Notes: a model not told the origin generated them from the letters alone. Counted from the stretch's first letter, positions 35,801 through 46,908 are shown. The stretch: DNA of 64,000 bases from Tanytarsus gracilentus (GCA_038502055.1 JAXRKN010000045.1:7181501-7245500), one strand, 5' to 3'. Program-made: numbers and translations.

Positions 35801-37301
35801 ATTGTCTCGATGGCGATCATAATTCAATCTACAATATTGGCTGGTGGAGTTAGTGAAGTTTACACAGTAAATCGTGACAGCGGAAGATTAAATTTCTTTA
35901 ATTTTACGGGTGACATGACTGTGAGAGTTGACACGACTTCGGCATGGCTCGGACAACTTTTTATGTCATTAAGCTTATTTGGATGTCAACAGAATTTTGT
36001 GCAGAGATATTTGAGCATGAAAAGTATCAAGCAAGTGTCGAGGTGAGTCAAAAAAAATTTAATATCAATTCATGAAAATTAACTCAATTATTTTCTTAAT
36101 TTAGAATGCTGATGTCAAATATTCCGGTCATCACAGTTCTCTTCTCTCTATCTTGGATCGTCGGCATGAGCATCTACGCAGTATACCAAGATTGTGATCC
36201 ACTTCGATCTGGTTACACAAAAACTGCAGACGCAATTCTTCCGTTTTATGTCGAGGACAAATATTCTTTTATTCCTGGATTGATGGGCGTCTTCTTATCG
36301 ACTTTATTCAACAGCGCATTAATTCTCAACGTGTCAAATCTTAATTCACTCGCGACAGTCACGTGGGAAGATTTTCTCTCGAATTTACCACAATTTAAAG
36401 GAATGTGCGATAAAAAGCAATTACAGATCATTAAATTCGTTGGAACTGTTTACGGATTGATGATTATGGGTGTCGGCTTTTTGGTGCAGCTGCTGTCGGG
36501 AGTTATTGAAAGTGCACAATTGATGACGAGCGCGACATCGGGACCTTTGTTGGGTGAGTTGTGAAGACCTTTCTTTATATTCTTAATAAATAAAATTTAA
36601 TTTCCATTTTAGGAGTTTTTCTTCTCGCAATTCTCGTGCCCTTCGCCAACTGGAAAGGTGCAGCTTCAGGCATGCTCGTGTCTCACATTGTGATTATTTT
36701 CGTAACATTCGGTCACTTGTCTATTGGTAAATCAGGCAATCAATTCCTCGACACTTCCATCGAAGGATGCACAAATCATTCTTTCTCGAGTGACATTCAC
36801 AAACCATCGACACCGATGCTCTTCTCATTCTCAAATCATCAACCTATTGTTGTTGATCGATGGACTCAAAATGTTACGACAACGACGGAAGTTCCAAGAG
36901 TTTATTCGGATGAAAGTTTAATGCATAGCATTTTCTCCGTTTCTTACATGTACTACGCGTTTTTTGGCACCGCAATAACTGTTGTTATCGGTATTCTTGT
37001 GAGTCTCATTACGCAATCCGAAAATGACGCTTATGACTCAAAGTACATACATCCGGTGATTTATAAAATAACAAAACTCATCCCTGGATATGGTCGTCTC
37101 TTCTCAGACGAGCGACATCCAATACAAATCAAAAATAGCACTCTGAGAGAGAGTCAGGAGATTGAAGTGCAGCCGCAAGTTAATCTTGCATTCGATCTAA
37201 AAAGTGAACAAATTGAAGGCAATTCAAGTCAATTATTTAAGTCAAATATCTACAAAGCTGAGACGGAAGCTGAAAATTATAAGAAACTTGAAGAGGTTTG
37301 A
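32869..37301 (+). CDS. SLC5-family sodium-coupled solute transporter, copy 1
   Basis: Five exons: 32869-32934, 35151-35361, 35424-36042, 36105-36553 and 36613-37301, all GT-AG and in frame (about 677 aa). The first exon (MFEPRQVYEINFDENGNKII plus KK) is assigned because its phase-0 donor at 32935 matches the phase-0 acceptor CTTTTTTCAG that ends directly before ATGGCAAAAAAT at 35151. The body has the SLC5 signature FNLLGGLKAAITADVLQ, the QQNFVQRYLS helix, DCDPLRSGYTKTADAILPF and the ILVPFANWKGA segment known from sodium-coupled monocarboxylate and multivitamin transporters, with about 13 membrane helices expected. An extracellular CTNHS sequon follows. The substrate is unknown. It has a longer cytoplasmic tail than its two neighbours. 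AATAAA at 37377. Intron 1 carries element 2. Confidence 0.85.
32999..34407. mobile_element. Non-autonomous inverted-repeat DNA element with TA target duplication (element 2)
   Basis: The left end GGGTGGCGACCCAAAACTTC is matched exactly by the reverse complement of the right end, and TA flanks both sides (32997-32998 and 34408-34409). Length is 1,409 bp with no transposase. AAACTTCGTAGT, or its complement, recurs at the two ends and internally near 33185, 33215 (variant CGTGGT), 34018 and 34370-34395. Inside are diverged inverted copies of the 120-bp unit (about 33440-33570) and a 22-bp tandem repeat (GCACTTCCAACATTGGATAT type, about 33650-33760). It lies in intron 1 of the first transporter gene. 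Confidence 0.82.
33640..33765. repeat. 22-bp tandem repeat inside element 2
   Basis: About four to five imperfect copies of GCACTTCCAACATTGGATAT followed by AG. Flanking words GGAAGTGGGTTCC and GTTCCTCTGCGG are, in reverse, like the GAGGAACTAACTTCCAGCGG words in element 1 (about 31275-31340). Confidence 0.6.
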
Positions 37302-37701
37302 TGGGAGACTTGCACACAAGTTTTTAATGCAAGTTTTCTACTTGACTCAGAATTTCAAAAATTCAACAACCGTTAAAATAAATATTTTATTGTGACTGTG
37401 ATGGTTGATGAAAGTATTTAAATTAAGAGATTTAAGTTTAAGTTTCCTTCTTATACTTAAAAACTACTGATTAGATTTTAAGAACATAGTTTTAAGGACA
37501 CTAAAATTTGTGCATTTTAAGAGAACAAATAAAAATAATTTTGATATATTTCAATTAATTTCTATCACAATATTGACAACTTCAGGCTCGTCAAATATAA
37601 TAACACACAAAATTTTTTGTTTTTTTCCTTTATTTTTGTCAAAAAAAATTAGTCACGGGATAAGCATGTGCTTAAGTGGCGTTTAAATTCATTTTCTTCG
37701 C
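37302..37701. other. Spacer between transporter copies 1 and 2
   Basis: Contains the copy 1 polyadenylation signal (AATAAA, 37377-37382) and upstream DNA of copy 2. No gene. Confidence 0.6.
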
Positions 37702-37707
37702 TCAGTC
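37702..37707 (+). promoter_or_regulatory. Initiator of transporter copy 2
   Basis: TCAGTC within CTCAGTCTTATCA, 41-46 bases upstream of the ATG at 37748. The same 13-base word is present upstream of copy 3. No clear TATA box about 30 bases upstream. The site supports the MSKNLL start over the more upstream in-frame ATG at 37676. Confidence 0.5.
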
Positions 37708-37747
37708 TTATCATTATCGTCTGACGAGTAGCATCACGAGAGAAAAA

Positions 37748-39831
37748 ATGTCAAAAAATTTACTAAATTTAGTGATTGATTATTCAGTCTTTGTGACAAT
37801 TGTGATTTTGGCTACGGTAGTTCCTTTATGGAATCGAATTTTTAAGAAAAATGAAGCGCTCACAAAAACAAGTTACGTTTTTGCAACAGGAACTTCTTTT
37901 GTATCGATGATGTTGTCGATAGCGAGAGGAACTTTAGGGGTTAAAACTCTTTTGGGTAAGACATAAAGTTTCGATAAAAAATGTGTGAAAAATTTTTTTG
38001 AACTTTTTTTACAGTAAAAATATTTTTTTTGCTAAATTAAATTAATTTTTTTTTCAAAGGTTTTCCACCGGAACAATTTTACAGAGGCATCGGAATGTGG
38101 GAAACTCTTTACGGAATGGTGACAGCATATCCAATCGTTGCTTTTGTCTTTATTCCGGTCTATTTTAATCTCGGCATCACTTCAGTTTATCAATATATCG
38201 AGCTTAGATTTAAATCAAGATTCGTTCGATGTCTCGCATCCGGGACTTACATTTTTCGATCAATTCTCGTTCTTGGAGTAAACATTTATACACCAGCAGT
38301 TGCTTTCGAAGCGATTCAAGGAATTCCTCTATGGATAACCATTTGTTCCATGGCTGGCATCAGCATGATTTTCAATTTAATTGGAGGATTAAAAGCGACT
38401 GTAAAAGCGGATATGATTCAAGTAATTATTAGTGCACTTGTGTCTTCAGCTATAATTATTCATTCAACATTTATCGCTGGAGGTGTTAAAGAAGTTTATA
38501 AAGTAAATCGTGAAAGTGGAAGATTAAATTTCTTTAATTTTTCGGGTGACATGACTGTGAGAGTTGACACAACTTCAGCATGGCTGGGACAACTTCTAAT
38601 GCAAATTAGCATCTTCGGATGTCAGCAAAGTTTTGTGCAGAGATTTTTAAGCATGAAAAATTCGAAAGCAGTATGCAAAACATTAATGTCAAATATTCCT
38701 GTCATTACTGTCTTTTTTTCACTTCCTTGGTTGGTCGGAATGTGCATTTATGCTGTTTACTCCGACTGTGATCCACTCAAAGCTGGTTACACAAAAACTG
38801 CAGACGCAATTCTTCCGTTTTATGTCGAGGACAAATATTCTTTCATTCCTGGATTGATGGGCGTCTTCTTATCGACTTTATTTAACAGTGCATTAATTCT
38901 CAACGTGTCAAATCTTAATTCACTCGCGACTTGCACTTGGGAAGATTTTCTCTCAAATTTACCACAACTTAAAGGAATGAGCGATAAAAAGCAATTACAG
39001 ATCATCAAACTTATCGGAACAATTTATGGATTTATGACAATCGGATGCGGATTTATGATTGCCACACTTTCAGGAATTACTGAAGCCATTCAACTTGTCA
39101 CGAGCGCAACATCAGGTCCTTTGTTAGGTGAGTTAAACTTAAAAGACGAAAAGTTCAATTTTAAAAATATTTAACTCAGTAAACATCACGAGTTGTCTCT
39201 TAAAACGGGATCATGTGATGAATGATGATGAGTCAAAATTAAAATATTCACGAATTTTTCACTTTTCAAACTCTATTTAAAAATTTATATTTTTTCAGGT
39301 GTTTTTATTTTGGCTATATTGGTGCCATTTGCTAACTGGAAAGGAGCTGCGTGCGGCATGATCATCTCACATGTTTCAATTTTTTTCCTCACCCTTGGCG
39401 GACTTTTAGTAAAAAAGAGCTCTGAATATTTAGAGACTTCAATTTTAGGATGCACAAATGAAACATTTTCAAGTCACATTGCAAAACCTCAAAATTTCAT
39501 TTCGATGACAGAAGAAGCGTCAAACTACTTCACACCAGTTTCACATGTGTCGTTTCTCGAGAATGTTTTTTTGACATCCTACATGTACTACGTGGTGTAC
39601 GGTACACTTATAACAGTTGTTCTCGGGATTCTTATCAGTTTGATCACTCGATCGAGTGATGATTCATATGACTCGAAACTAATTCATCCATGGGTGTACA
39701 AACTCACAAATTGTCTGCCTTGTACTGAAAGACTCTTTACAAAGACGAAACCACCTGTTGACGACCTCCCATGTGAGCATTATGTGGGAATTTTGAATTC
39801 GTCATTTGATCCGAATGAAAAATTTGTGTAA
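37748..39831 (+). CDS. SLC5-family sodium-coupled solute transporter, copy 2
   Basis: Three exons: 37748-37955, 38060-39127 and 39299-39831, giving 602 aa. Start MSKNLLNLVIDY lines up with the second exon of copy 1 (MAKNFLNLLADY), so this copy lacks the extra first coding exon. The introns after LLG and PLLG are shared with copy 1; the mid-gene intron of copy 1 (before MLMSNIPV) is absent. Conserved features are FYRGIGMWETLYG, FNLIGGLKATVKADMIQ, QQSFVQRFLS, YSDCDPLKAGYTKTADAILP, ILVPFANWKGA and an extracellular CTNET sequon. The helix normally carrying LSTVSS in this family reads LILNVS. AATAAA at 39840-39845, just past the stop. Family certain, substrate unknown. Confidence 0.88.
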
Positions 39832-40180
39832 AATATGTCAATAAAATTTTAATATAAGAAATTACTTGAAATTTTTTACTGACCTACCTTAGTAAAAATT
39901 GAGAGGAAAATATGGCAACAGACCTAAATATGAGAAAATGTTCTTTCAAGATTAAAATTAATTTCACTTTAAATTGAGAGAGAGTAAAAAGGAAAAACAT
40001 CTTTTAGTAAACACCTGTAGTTATTTCGAAGAAATTTCAAAATTTTAATGCTTCCAATTAAACCACACAATTTTATCTTTATGAGTACCATCATAAACTT
40101 CACAATTTAATATATGGAAATAAGATTTTTCTTATTTATTTGTTCAAAAAGTTAGTCACAATGTAAACCTGTAAATGTTG
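39832..40180. other. Spacer between transporter copies 2 and 3
   Basis: Copy 2 polyadenylation signal (39840-39845) and upstream DNA of copy 3. No gene. Confidence 0.6.
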
Positions 40181-40208
40181 TATAAAAAGTCCGCAACTTA
40201 TCTCAGTC
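40181..40208 (+). promoter_or_regulatory. TATA box and initiator of transporter copy 3
   Basis: TATAAAAAG at 40181-40189 and TCAGTC at 40203-40208, about 24 bases from TATA start to the initiator A. The ATG follows about 44 bases later. The initiator word CTCAGTCTTATCA is identical to that of copy 2. Confidence 0.6.
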
Positions 40209-40248
40209 TTATCAAACTCGAGCGTCTGGAAACATCGCGAGAGAAAAA

Positions 40249-42129
40249 ATGTCAAAAAATTTACTTAATTTAGTGATAGATTATTCAGTCTTTGTGACAA
40301 TTGTGATTTTGGCTACGGTAGTTCCTTTATGGAATCGAATTTTTAAGAAAAATGAAGCGCTCACAAAAGCAAGTTACGTTTTTGCAGCAGGAACTCCTTT
40401 TGTACCTATGATGCTGTCGATTGTAAGAGGAACTTTAGGTGTTAGAACTTTAGTTGGTTTTCCTGCAGAACATTTTTATCGTGGCATCGGAATGTGGGAA
40501 ACTATTTATGGAAAAATTACAGCATATCCGATAGTTGCTTTTGTCTTTATTCCGGTCTATTTTAATCTCGGCATCACTTCAGTTTATCAATATATCGAGC
40601 TTAGATTTAAATCAAGATTCGTTCGATGTCTCGCATCCGGAACTTACATTTTTCGAGCTTTGCTTATACTTGGAGTGAACATTTATACCCCAGCGGTTGC
40701 TTTCGAAGCAATTCAAGGAATTCCTCTTTGGATAACCATTTGTTCGATGGCTGGCATCAGCATGATTTTCAATTTAATTGGAGGATTAAAAGCGACTGTA
40801 AAAGCGGATATGATTCAAGTAATTATTAGTGCAATTGTGTCTTCAGCTATAATTATTCATTCAACATTTATCGCTGGAGGTGTTAAAGAAGTTTATCGAG
40901 TAAATCGTGAAAGTGGAAGATTAAATTTCTTCAATTTTTCGGGTGACATGACTGTGAGAGTTGACACAACTTCAGCATGGCTGGGACAACTTTTAATGAA
41001 TATAAGTATATGTGGATGTCAGCAAGGCTATGTCCAAAGATTTTTGAGCATGAAAAATTCGAAAGCAGTTTGTAAGATGCTGATGTCGACCATCCCCGTG
41101 CTTATCGTTCTATTTTCACTTCCTTGGTTGGTCGGAATATGCATTTATGCTGTTTACTCCGACTGTGATCCACTCAAAGCTGGTTACACAAAAACTGCAG
41201 ACGCAATTCTTCCGTTTTATGTCGAGGACAAATATTCTTTCATTCCTGGATTGATGGGCGTCTTTTTATCCACTTTATTCAACAGCGCATTAATTCTCAA
41301 CGTGTCAAATCTAAATTCACTCGCGACAGTCACTTGGGAAGATTTTCTCTCAAATTTACCACAATTTAAAGGAATGAGCGATAAAAAGCAATTAAAAATC
41401 ATCAAACTTATCGGAACAATTTACGGATTTATGACAATCGGATGCGGATTTATGATTGCCACACTTTCAGGAATAACTGAAGCCATTCAACTTGTCACGA
41501 GCGCAACATCAGGTCCTCTTTTAGGTTTGTCGAATTTTATTAAAATTATAATTTTTAATTTAAAATAATTTATTTCAGGTGTTTTTATTTTGGCTATATT
41601 GGTGCCATTTGCAAATTGGAAAGGAGCTGCGAGCGGCATGATCATCTCACATGTTACAATTTTAACACTAACTTTCAATAAATTGGCATTTAAGCAAAGT
41701 TCTCCGTACTTAGAGACCTCAATTGAAGGATGCACGAATGAAACTTTTAGCGATCACATAACGAAATCTAAAATATCAATGTGGATGCCTGAAGAATCAT
41801 CAAAACAATTTTCTGACGCAAATTTTCAAGAAAACATTCTTTTAATCTCTTACATGTACTACGTGGTGTTCGGTACCCTCATAACAGTTGTTCTCGGGAT
41901 TCTTATCAGCTTGATAACGAGATCGAGTAAAGACAAGTATGACTCGAAACTAATTCACCCGGGAGTCTATAAATTAACTTCATATTTACCCTGTTGCGAT
42001 AAACTTTTTATTCAAAATATTAAAACACCTGCTGACATTTTACAAAGTGAAGAAAGTGTTGGATCACAAAACTGTTATGATAACATTGAATATAAATCTG
42101 ATGAAACATTTACAAAGTCAAAATTTTAA
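40249..42129 (+). CDS. SLC5-family sodium-coupled solute transporter, copy 3
   Basis: Two exons, 40249-41524 and 41579-42129 (608 aa). Only the PLLG intron is kept; the LLG intron present in copies 1 and 2 is missing, and the frame reads straight through LVGFPAEHFYRGIG. The sequence is otherwise closest to copy 2: FNLIGGLKATVKADMIQ, QQGYVQRFLS, YSDCDPLKAGYTKTADAILP, LILNVS at 348-353, ILVPFANWKGA and a CTNET sequon. About 13 membrane helices expected, inward-facing C-tail. AATAAA overlaps the TAA stop (42129-42134). The next gene is convergent, with its stop 46 bases away. A plasma-membrane solute transporter; monocarboxylate- or vitamin-like substrate is inference from family. Confidence 0.88.
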
Positions 42130-42175
42130 ATAAAAGCTTAACTTACAAAAAAATCAAAACTTTTTCTCTCATTTT

Positions 42176-44754
42176 TTAGTCACTTAAATTCTCATTTCTT
42201 GAATGAATTTCAACTTCAACGACCTGACTTTGTTTGGGTGCGTTTTCGTCTTCTTCTTGAGACTCGTCATTTTGCTCAATAACGTCTGGTTCCCTCAATA
42301 CTTCAAGTTCATTTTGTGTTTCATGAGAAACTTCACAATTTTGTGATTCAAAAGGATGAACTTTGATCTTTCGAACTCTCAATTGTCTCCTTAATCTTCC
42401 AACCGATTTTATTTTCTCCAATTCTTCTCTTCGCTTCAAGTATGGTTCAAAACAGTCGTGCCAGAAAATTTCACAAAGAAGTGAAATAAATCCAAGAACG
42501 AAGCCAAAAATCAAAATATAAAAAACTACAGAAATATCTCCGAGTCTTAAAATATCATCATGAATCGCTTGATGTTTGACTGCTTTTGTGAGTGCCATAA
42601 ATTTCTCCCAAGCTTGTGTCAATCCAGCTTCAAATGACCAATCCATAATTAACTGCCAACGCTTCAAAAATTTACTAAGATAAACCATCTGAAGCTGAAC
42701 ATAATAAGGCATAAAATTCTCGTCGATAACATAAAAATCTGGAACTAAACCAGATGAGTCCAAAAAGTTGGCAATTTCGCAAGGAAAAGTCATTGCGTAA
42801 GTTTCATTTTTTGGTTTTGTCAAGTCAAACGGATTGAAATTTGAATCTTGTTCGTCAATTTTAACACGACCATGATTATACGCGATGTTGTACAAGTCGT
42901 TTGACTTCATGCGTGTATGAAAATTTTCTCCGACCAAAATGTTGAAATCACTTTGAAGAACTTCATCGAAAGATTTCATTCTGTATGTTTCTGGCTGTAT
43001 GATCATGAAGGATGTAATTAAGCCTTGATAAGCATTTCCGAGGACGAACAACATGAAAACCAAGATCTGAAGTAAAATTTTGAAAACTTTTCGTTTTGCG
43101 GCAAGGTTGACTGACTGTCCATGGTAAAAGGCGCAGAAAAAGAACGGAATGTACCAACAGGAGCTTGAACGTTCACCCAGATGCCACAAAATTGTACAAA
43201 TCATGACGGTAAATCCAAGAAGAAGCCAAATTGCCAGATCAAAAGGCTAAAAATAGAAAACATCAAATTCTTACAAGTGTGTTACCCAATTTTAGCGAAT
43301 GTCAAAAAAATTTAAATTTGAAAAAAACCGAAAGACATTGTATTGTGGGTTAAAAAATTTAGTGATGGCCAATTTGGTTCCGCGGAATCAAACAAAAACA
43401 TTAATTATTAAAATTTTCTTGCAACCTCAAAAAATGGATGCGCGTCACGAGTATTACGTAATATTGTGCGTAATTTTTATGCGTAATTACGCACAATATT
43501 ATGCACAATTAGGCACAATAACATGCACAATATTATTACGCACAATATTATGCACATTTATTACGCATAATTTTTACGCGTAATAATTATGCGTAATAAA
43601 TGTGCACAATATTATTGTGCGTAATAATATTGTGCATGTTATTGTGCGTAATTGTGCATAATATTGTGCGTAATTACGCATAAAAATTACGCACAATTAC
43701 GCACAATATTGTGCACAATATTACGTAATACTCGTGACGCGGATTCTCAAAAAATATTTAATCATACCAAAAGAAAAATTTCTCCAGTAAAAGAAGTTTC
43801 TTGAGTTTTTGGCACGAGAACGCAAAAGCCATATTCTTCATAAGTCATAAGCTTCGGTGCAGCTGTTTTCAAGACAAATTTTAAACTTGTTGTGATTTCG
43901 AACTGGCGTTGTGTGAACAGATTAAAGATAGTTTTCTGAACTAGGTTCCAGTTTCCAGCGATAACTTTATAGTAGGTTCTTGAACCTTCAATGGCTTCAA
44001 CAGCTTTGAAGAAGTAATTATATTTAGATCTTGGTGAACCAGTTTTAAATGTCACTCTTGGTGGTTCTTCCATAACTAAAATGCTATGTTTCTGTCTGGT
44101 CAAATTTTTAAACTGATCTGGATAAATCTTTTGAACTAAATCACTTTCGAAATGATCAAATTCCAATGGCAGTGATGGGTTGCCGTTAAAGTCAACGTAA
44201 ATTTGATCAAACTCTTCAAAAAGAATGACAAAATTCAAAATCGACATTTGTTCATGCAGAAAAGTTTTTAATTCTCTTCGAAAATTTCGATCATTGTTCG
44301 TGGTCAAGATCAAAAATTTAGAGTTGTGGTCCAAAACCGGAGTTTTGAGAATATCCGAAACAAGCTGAATAAGTTTGTCCTATGAAAAGAAGTTTTAAAG
44401 TTTATTAAAAAAATTTTAGAAAAAACTTACGTAAATTCCTTCAATCGCGTCAGCAAAAATCGCCACATAGCTCGCCTTGTGTATTCTCACACTCCTCAAG
44501 TTGAAGGTTTTAGCATCGATTGAAACCACAGGAATTTCTGATGGCAAACATTTCATGAAGTTATCGATCAGTTTTTCATCAGAATTCTCGAACTTTACAA
44601 TCGCGATAGTTTTCATCCAAATTTCCTTCTCAAAAACATTGCCGACAATCTTGCAAGCACTTTGCGGTAATTTTTCTTGGCTTTCTCCCAAATTCGCGAA
44701 AACCATTATTAAAAAAGCTGTTGTAAAAAATATTACAGCAATTTTCAAATTCAT
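42176..44754 (-). CDS. Divergent insect ionotropic receptor (IR), complete
   Basis: Three exons on the minus strand, read 44754-44431, 44379-43768 and 43246-42176, all phase 0, giving 668 aa. A signal peptide (MNLKIAVIFFTTAFLIMVFA) is followed by an extracellular amino-terminal region. The S1 end contains EYGFCVLVPK. Then comes the family hallmark PFDLAIWLLL (313-322) leading into TM1 (about 316-338), TM2 at about 368-393 ending NAYQGLITSFM, the S2 lobe, and TM3 (about 549-574, VVFYILIFGFVLGF). The tail is acidic. This is the iGluR-derived IR family, which acts as ligand-gated cation channels in chemosensory neurons. The TM2 end departs from the glutamate-receptor SYTANLAAF motif, as is usual for divergent IRs. 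Which ligand, and which IR subfamily, cannot be told. Intron 2 holds a 301-bp foldback. Confidence 0.85.
43441..43741. mobile_element. Near-perfect 301-bp foldback in an IR intron
   Basis: The sequence from CGCGTCACGAGTATTACGTA (43441) is mirrored by its reverse complement ending at 43741. The two arms, each about 150 bp, pair almost along their full length with only small indels. Arms are built from a few words, mainly GCGTAATTACGCA, ACAATATT and TGTGC. GGAT occurs directly on both sides (43436-43439, 43741-43744) and could be a target duplication. It lies in intron 2 of the ionotropic receptor, so the primary transcript can form a long hairpin. Best described as a foldback or miniature inverted-repeat element; class unknown. 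Confidence 0.8.
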
Positions 44755-44765
44755 TGCTGCTCTCT

Positions 44766-44796
44766 ATGACTTTTCTACGTTGAATGAAAGTTTATA
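44766..44796 (-). promoter_or_regulatory. Putative TATA promoter of the ionotropic receptor
   Basis: TATAAA on the minus strand (44796-44791) within ACTTTATAAACTTTC, 37-42 bases upstream of the ATG at 44754. The transcription start would fall near 44766, leaving a leader of about 12 bases. No strong initiator match, so moderate confidence only. Confidence 0.35.
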
Positions 44797-46046
44797 AAGT
44801 TTTTCGCAACTTTGGTAACGAAGTGAATCAAAACAAAATTATTGAATGTTCTAGAAATATTTTTCAAGGGAATATTCGTTGTGCCCATCCCTTGGGTTTT
44901 TTCATTTTCTTGAGAAAAATATCAGTTCAGTACCTGTATCAGTTATAATATTCAAACAAGATGTTCATTAATGAATAAAGAAAGTGCAAGAGTAAACAAA
45001 AAATTTTTTTGTCTAAAGCTGAATAAAAAATTTAAAAATGGACATTTCAAAAAGAAAATTAAAAAACTTAGACATTCATTTTTTAACTTTGTTATTCTTT
45101 AAAATATTTTGCACTAATTAATTGTAGAGTCTTCAACTTTATTAAATCAAGGAGCTCAAACTAATTCGTAAATTCTCAATTTAATTTCGCTTCTTTCTTT
45201 CGCAAGAAGCAGCATTGAATTCAAATGCAAATGACTATCCGATAAAGCACGATAGAACGACAGTCCATTAAGCGCTAAGCAGCATTAAAGCAATTGCTTG
45301 TACTAATTCAATTAACATGAGAGCACTTTTTCATCGTAGATTTTTTCTCGCTCTTTTTCATTTAACAGACTCGAAAATATTCAATTACAATTTTTATGGA
45401 GCTTTTCAATTAAATTTTGTTTAATTAATTTCAAGTCCTTAATTATGAGAATTATTTTGATGAAAGATAAATTTATTAGAATATTTTCAAGGGATGAACA
45501 TTAAATTTTTTATTCTCAATTTTTTCTTCAAATTAATAAAAATGTCCACACCTTGAATTTAAATTCATATATTGCTCATTTAAGTACAAAGGCCTGTGAC
45601 CTGAAAAAGGAAAAATTTAACTTCAGGCAGAAATTTGACTTCCACCATCATCATTAAAACCAACCTACCGTCAAGTTAAAGATGGGTCTAAAGCAATTTC
45701 TTTTTATTACTCTGCGAATTTCATCATAATTGCTGCTGCATTCAGAAAAGGTAATCAAAATCAACCGAGAGTTTTATTTCCTCAAAAAATTCACGAGCAA
45801 AAAAAGTGTTAATGAAAGATTTACGAGTTGAAGGTTTATTGACTTAACGAAAGAAGAAGAAAAATGCTTCAAAGAGAGAAGAAATTTGATTGATTGGTGA
45901 GTAAGCAATTAACATTCGGCGGTTAAGTGGAACAAACAACAAACAAATTTATTGAATGATTATGCAATTATTATTTTTCGGGTTTTTATTAATTGTGTTA
46001 GAAATTTAATTTCTTTAATTTGAATTTTCTGTAAGATTTTAAACTT
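44797..46046. other. AT-rich intergenic stretch
   Basis: No coding region supported. Nothing recognised. Confidence 0.5.
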
Positions 46047-46051
46047 CAATT

Positions 46052-46908
46052 CACATTGGGGTGAAAGTACTTCAAAAAACGACAAAACTGTTAAAATGAC
46101 TTCATTTGACGTTAAAATTCTTAAAAATCATTATATTCTGGTTAGGCTCCAAAAAATATCTCTAAAGTCCGTCCTCTGCTCATCTTTGACTACATTTTTG
46201 CATCATGGTTAATTTCATTTTTAAACCACTTAAAATAAGTTTTCATGCAACCAGAGGTCTAATTTAAGTACAATGCACACATAAATGTTTTAAAACAATA
46301 TTTTTACAATGGATACGATCACTCCATTGACCATTAAGGTTTTTTTATTTCTATAAAAATCAAAGGTTACTTTTAATCAAAACTAATTTTCATGTATTCC
46401 CATACAAAATCAGTAATTTTCAAACTGAAAACAACCCTCTTAGGGGCGCGAAGGGGCGGCTAACCAGTACTATTCTTGTTGCCATATATCTTCTCTACCA
46501 GGATCTGGTCTTACATAATGGTTCTATTTGGTTCCACTAACTGTAGAGTATTTTAGTGGATGCGTGATTGTGATTTTTCGAACACGATTTAGAGGCCTTC
46601 CTGCATTGAAATGTCAATTCTAAAATTTATTTGAAAAATTTTGTTATTTTTCTGCAAAGATTAACCCTCAGTTTGACTTCATTCGAAAAAAGTTATTAAA
46701 ATAAAATGAAATAGAAAAAGGTTTTTTTGCAACTCAATCGGGTTCACTTTGCAGCTTATTCTGGATCTTTCTATTTTTAAGGAAAAAATAAGAGTGGAAC
46801 CTAATAGAGCAAGTGTCAAAGAATTATTTTAATGGATCATATCATTGCAAGTCTCACTTTCGAAATTTGATTTTTGTCGTTATTTTTCAATATTTTCACC
46901 CCAATGTG
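46052..46908. mobile_element. 857-bp inverted-repeat element with CAATT duplication
   Basis: The left end CACATTGGGGTGAAAGTACT pairs with the reverse complement of the right end, CACATTGGGGTGAAAATATT. Both continue to an ACGACAAAA word, giving terminal repeats of over 35 bp with mismatches. The 5-bp word CAATT flanks both sides (46047-46051, 46909-46913). There is no transposase frame. The superfamily is undetermined; five-base duplications fit several DNA-transposon groups. Confidence 0.7.

Noticed and set aside
36246..41405. Three similar antisense frames of about 62 codons in the transporter genes (36246-36431, 38820-39008, 41217-41405)
   Set aside because: Their similarity simply follows from the near-identical sense blocks shared by the three copies.
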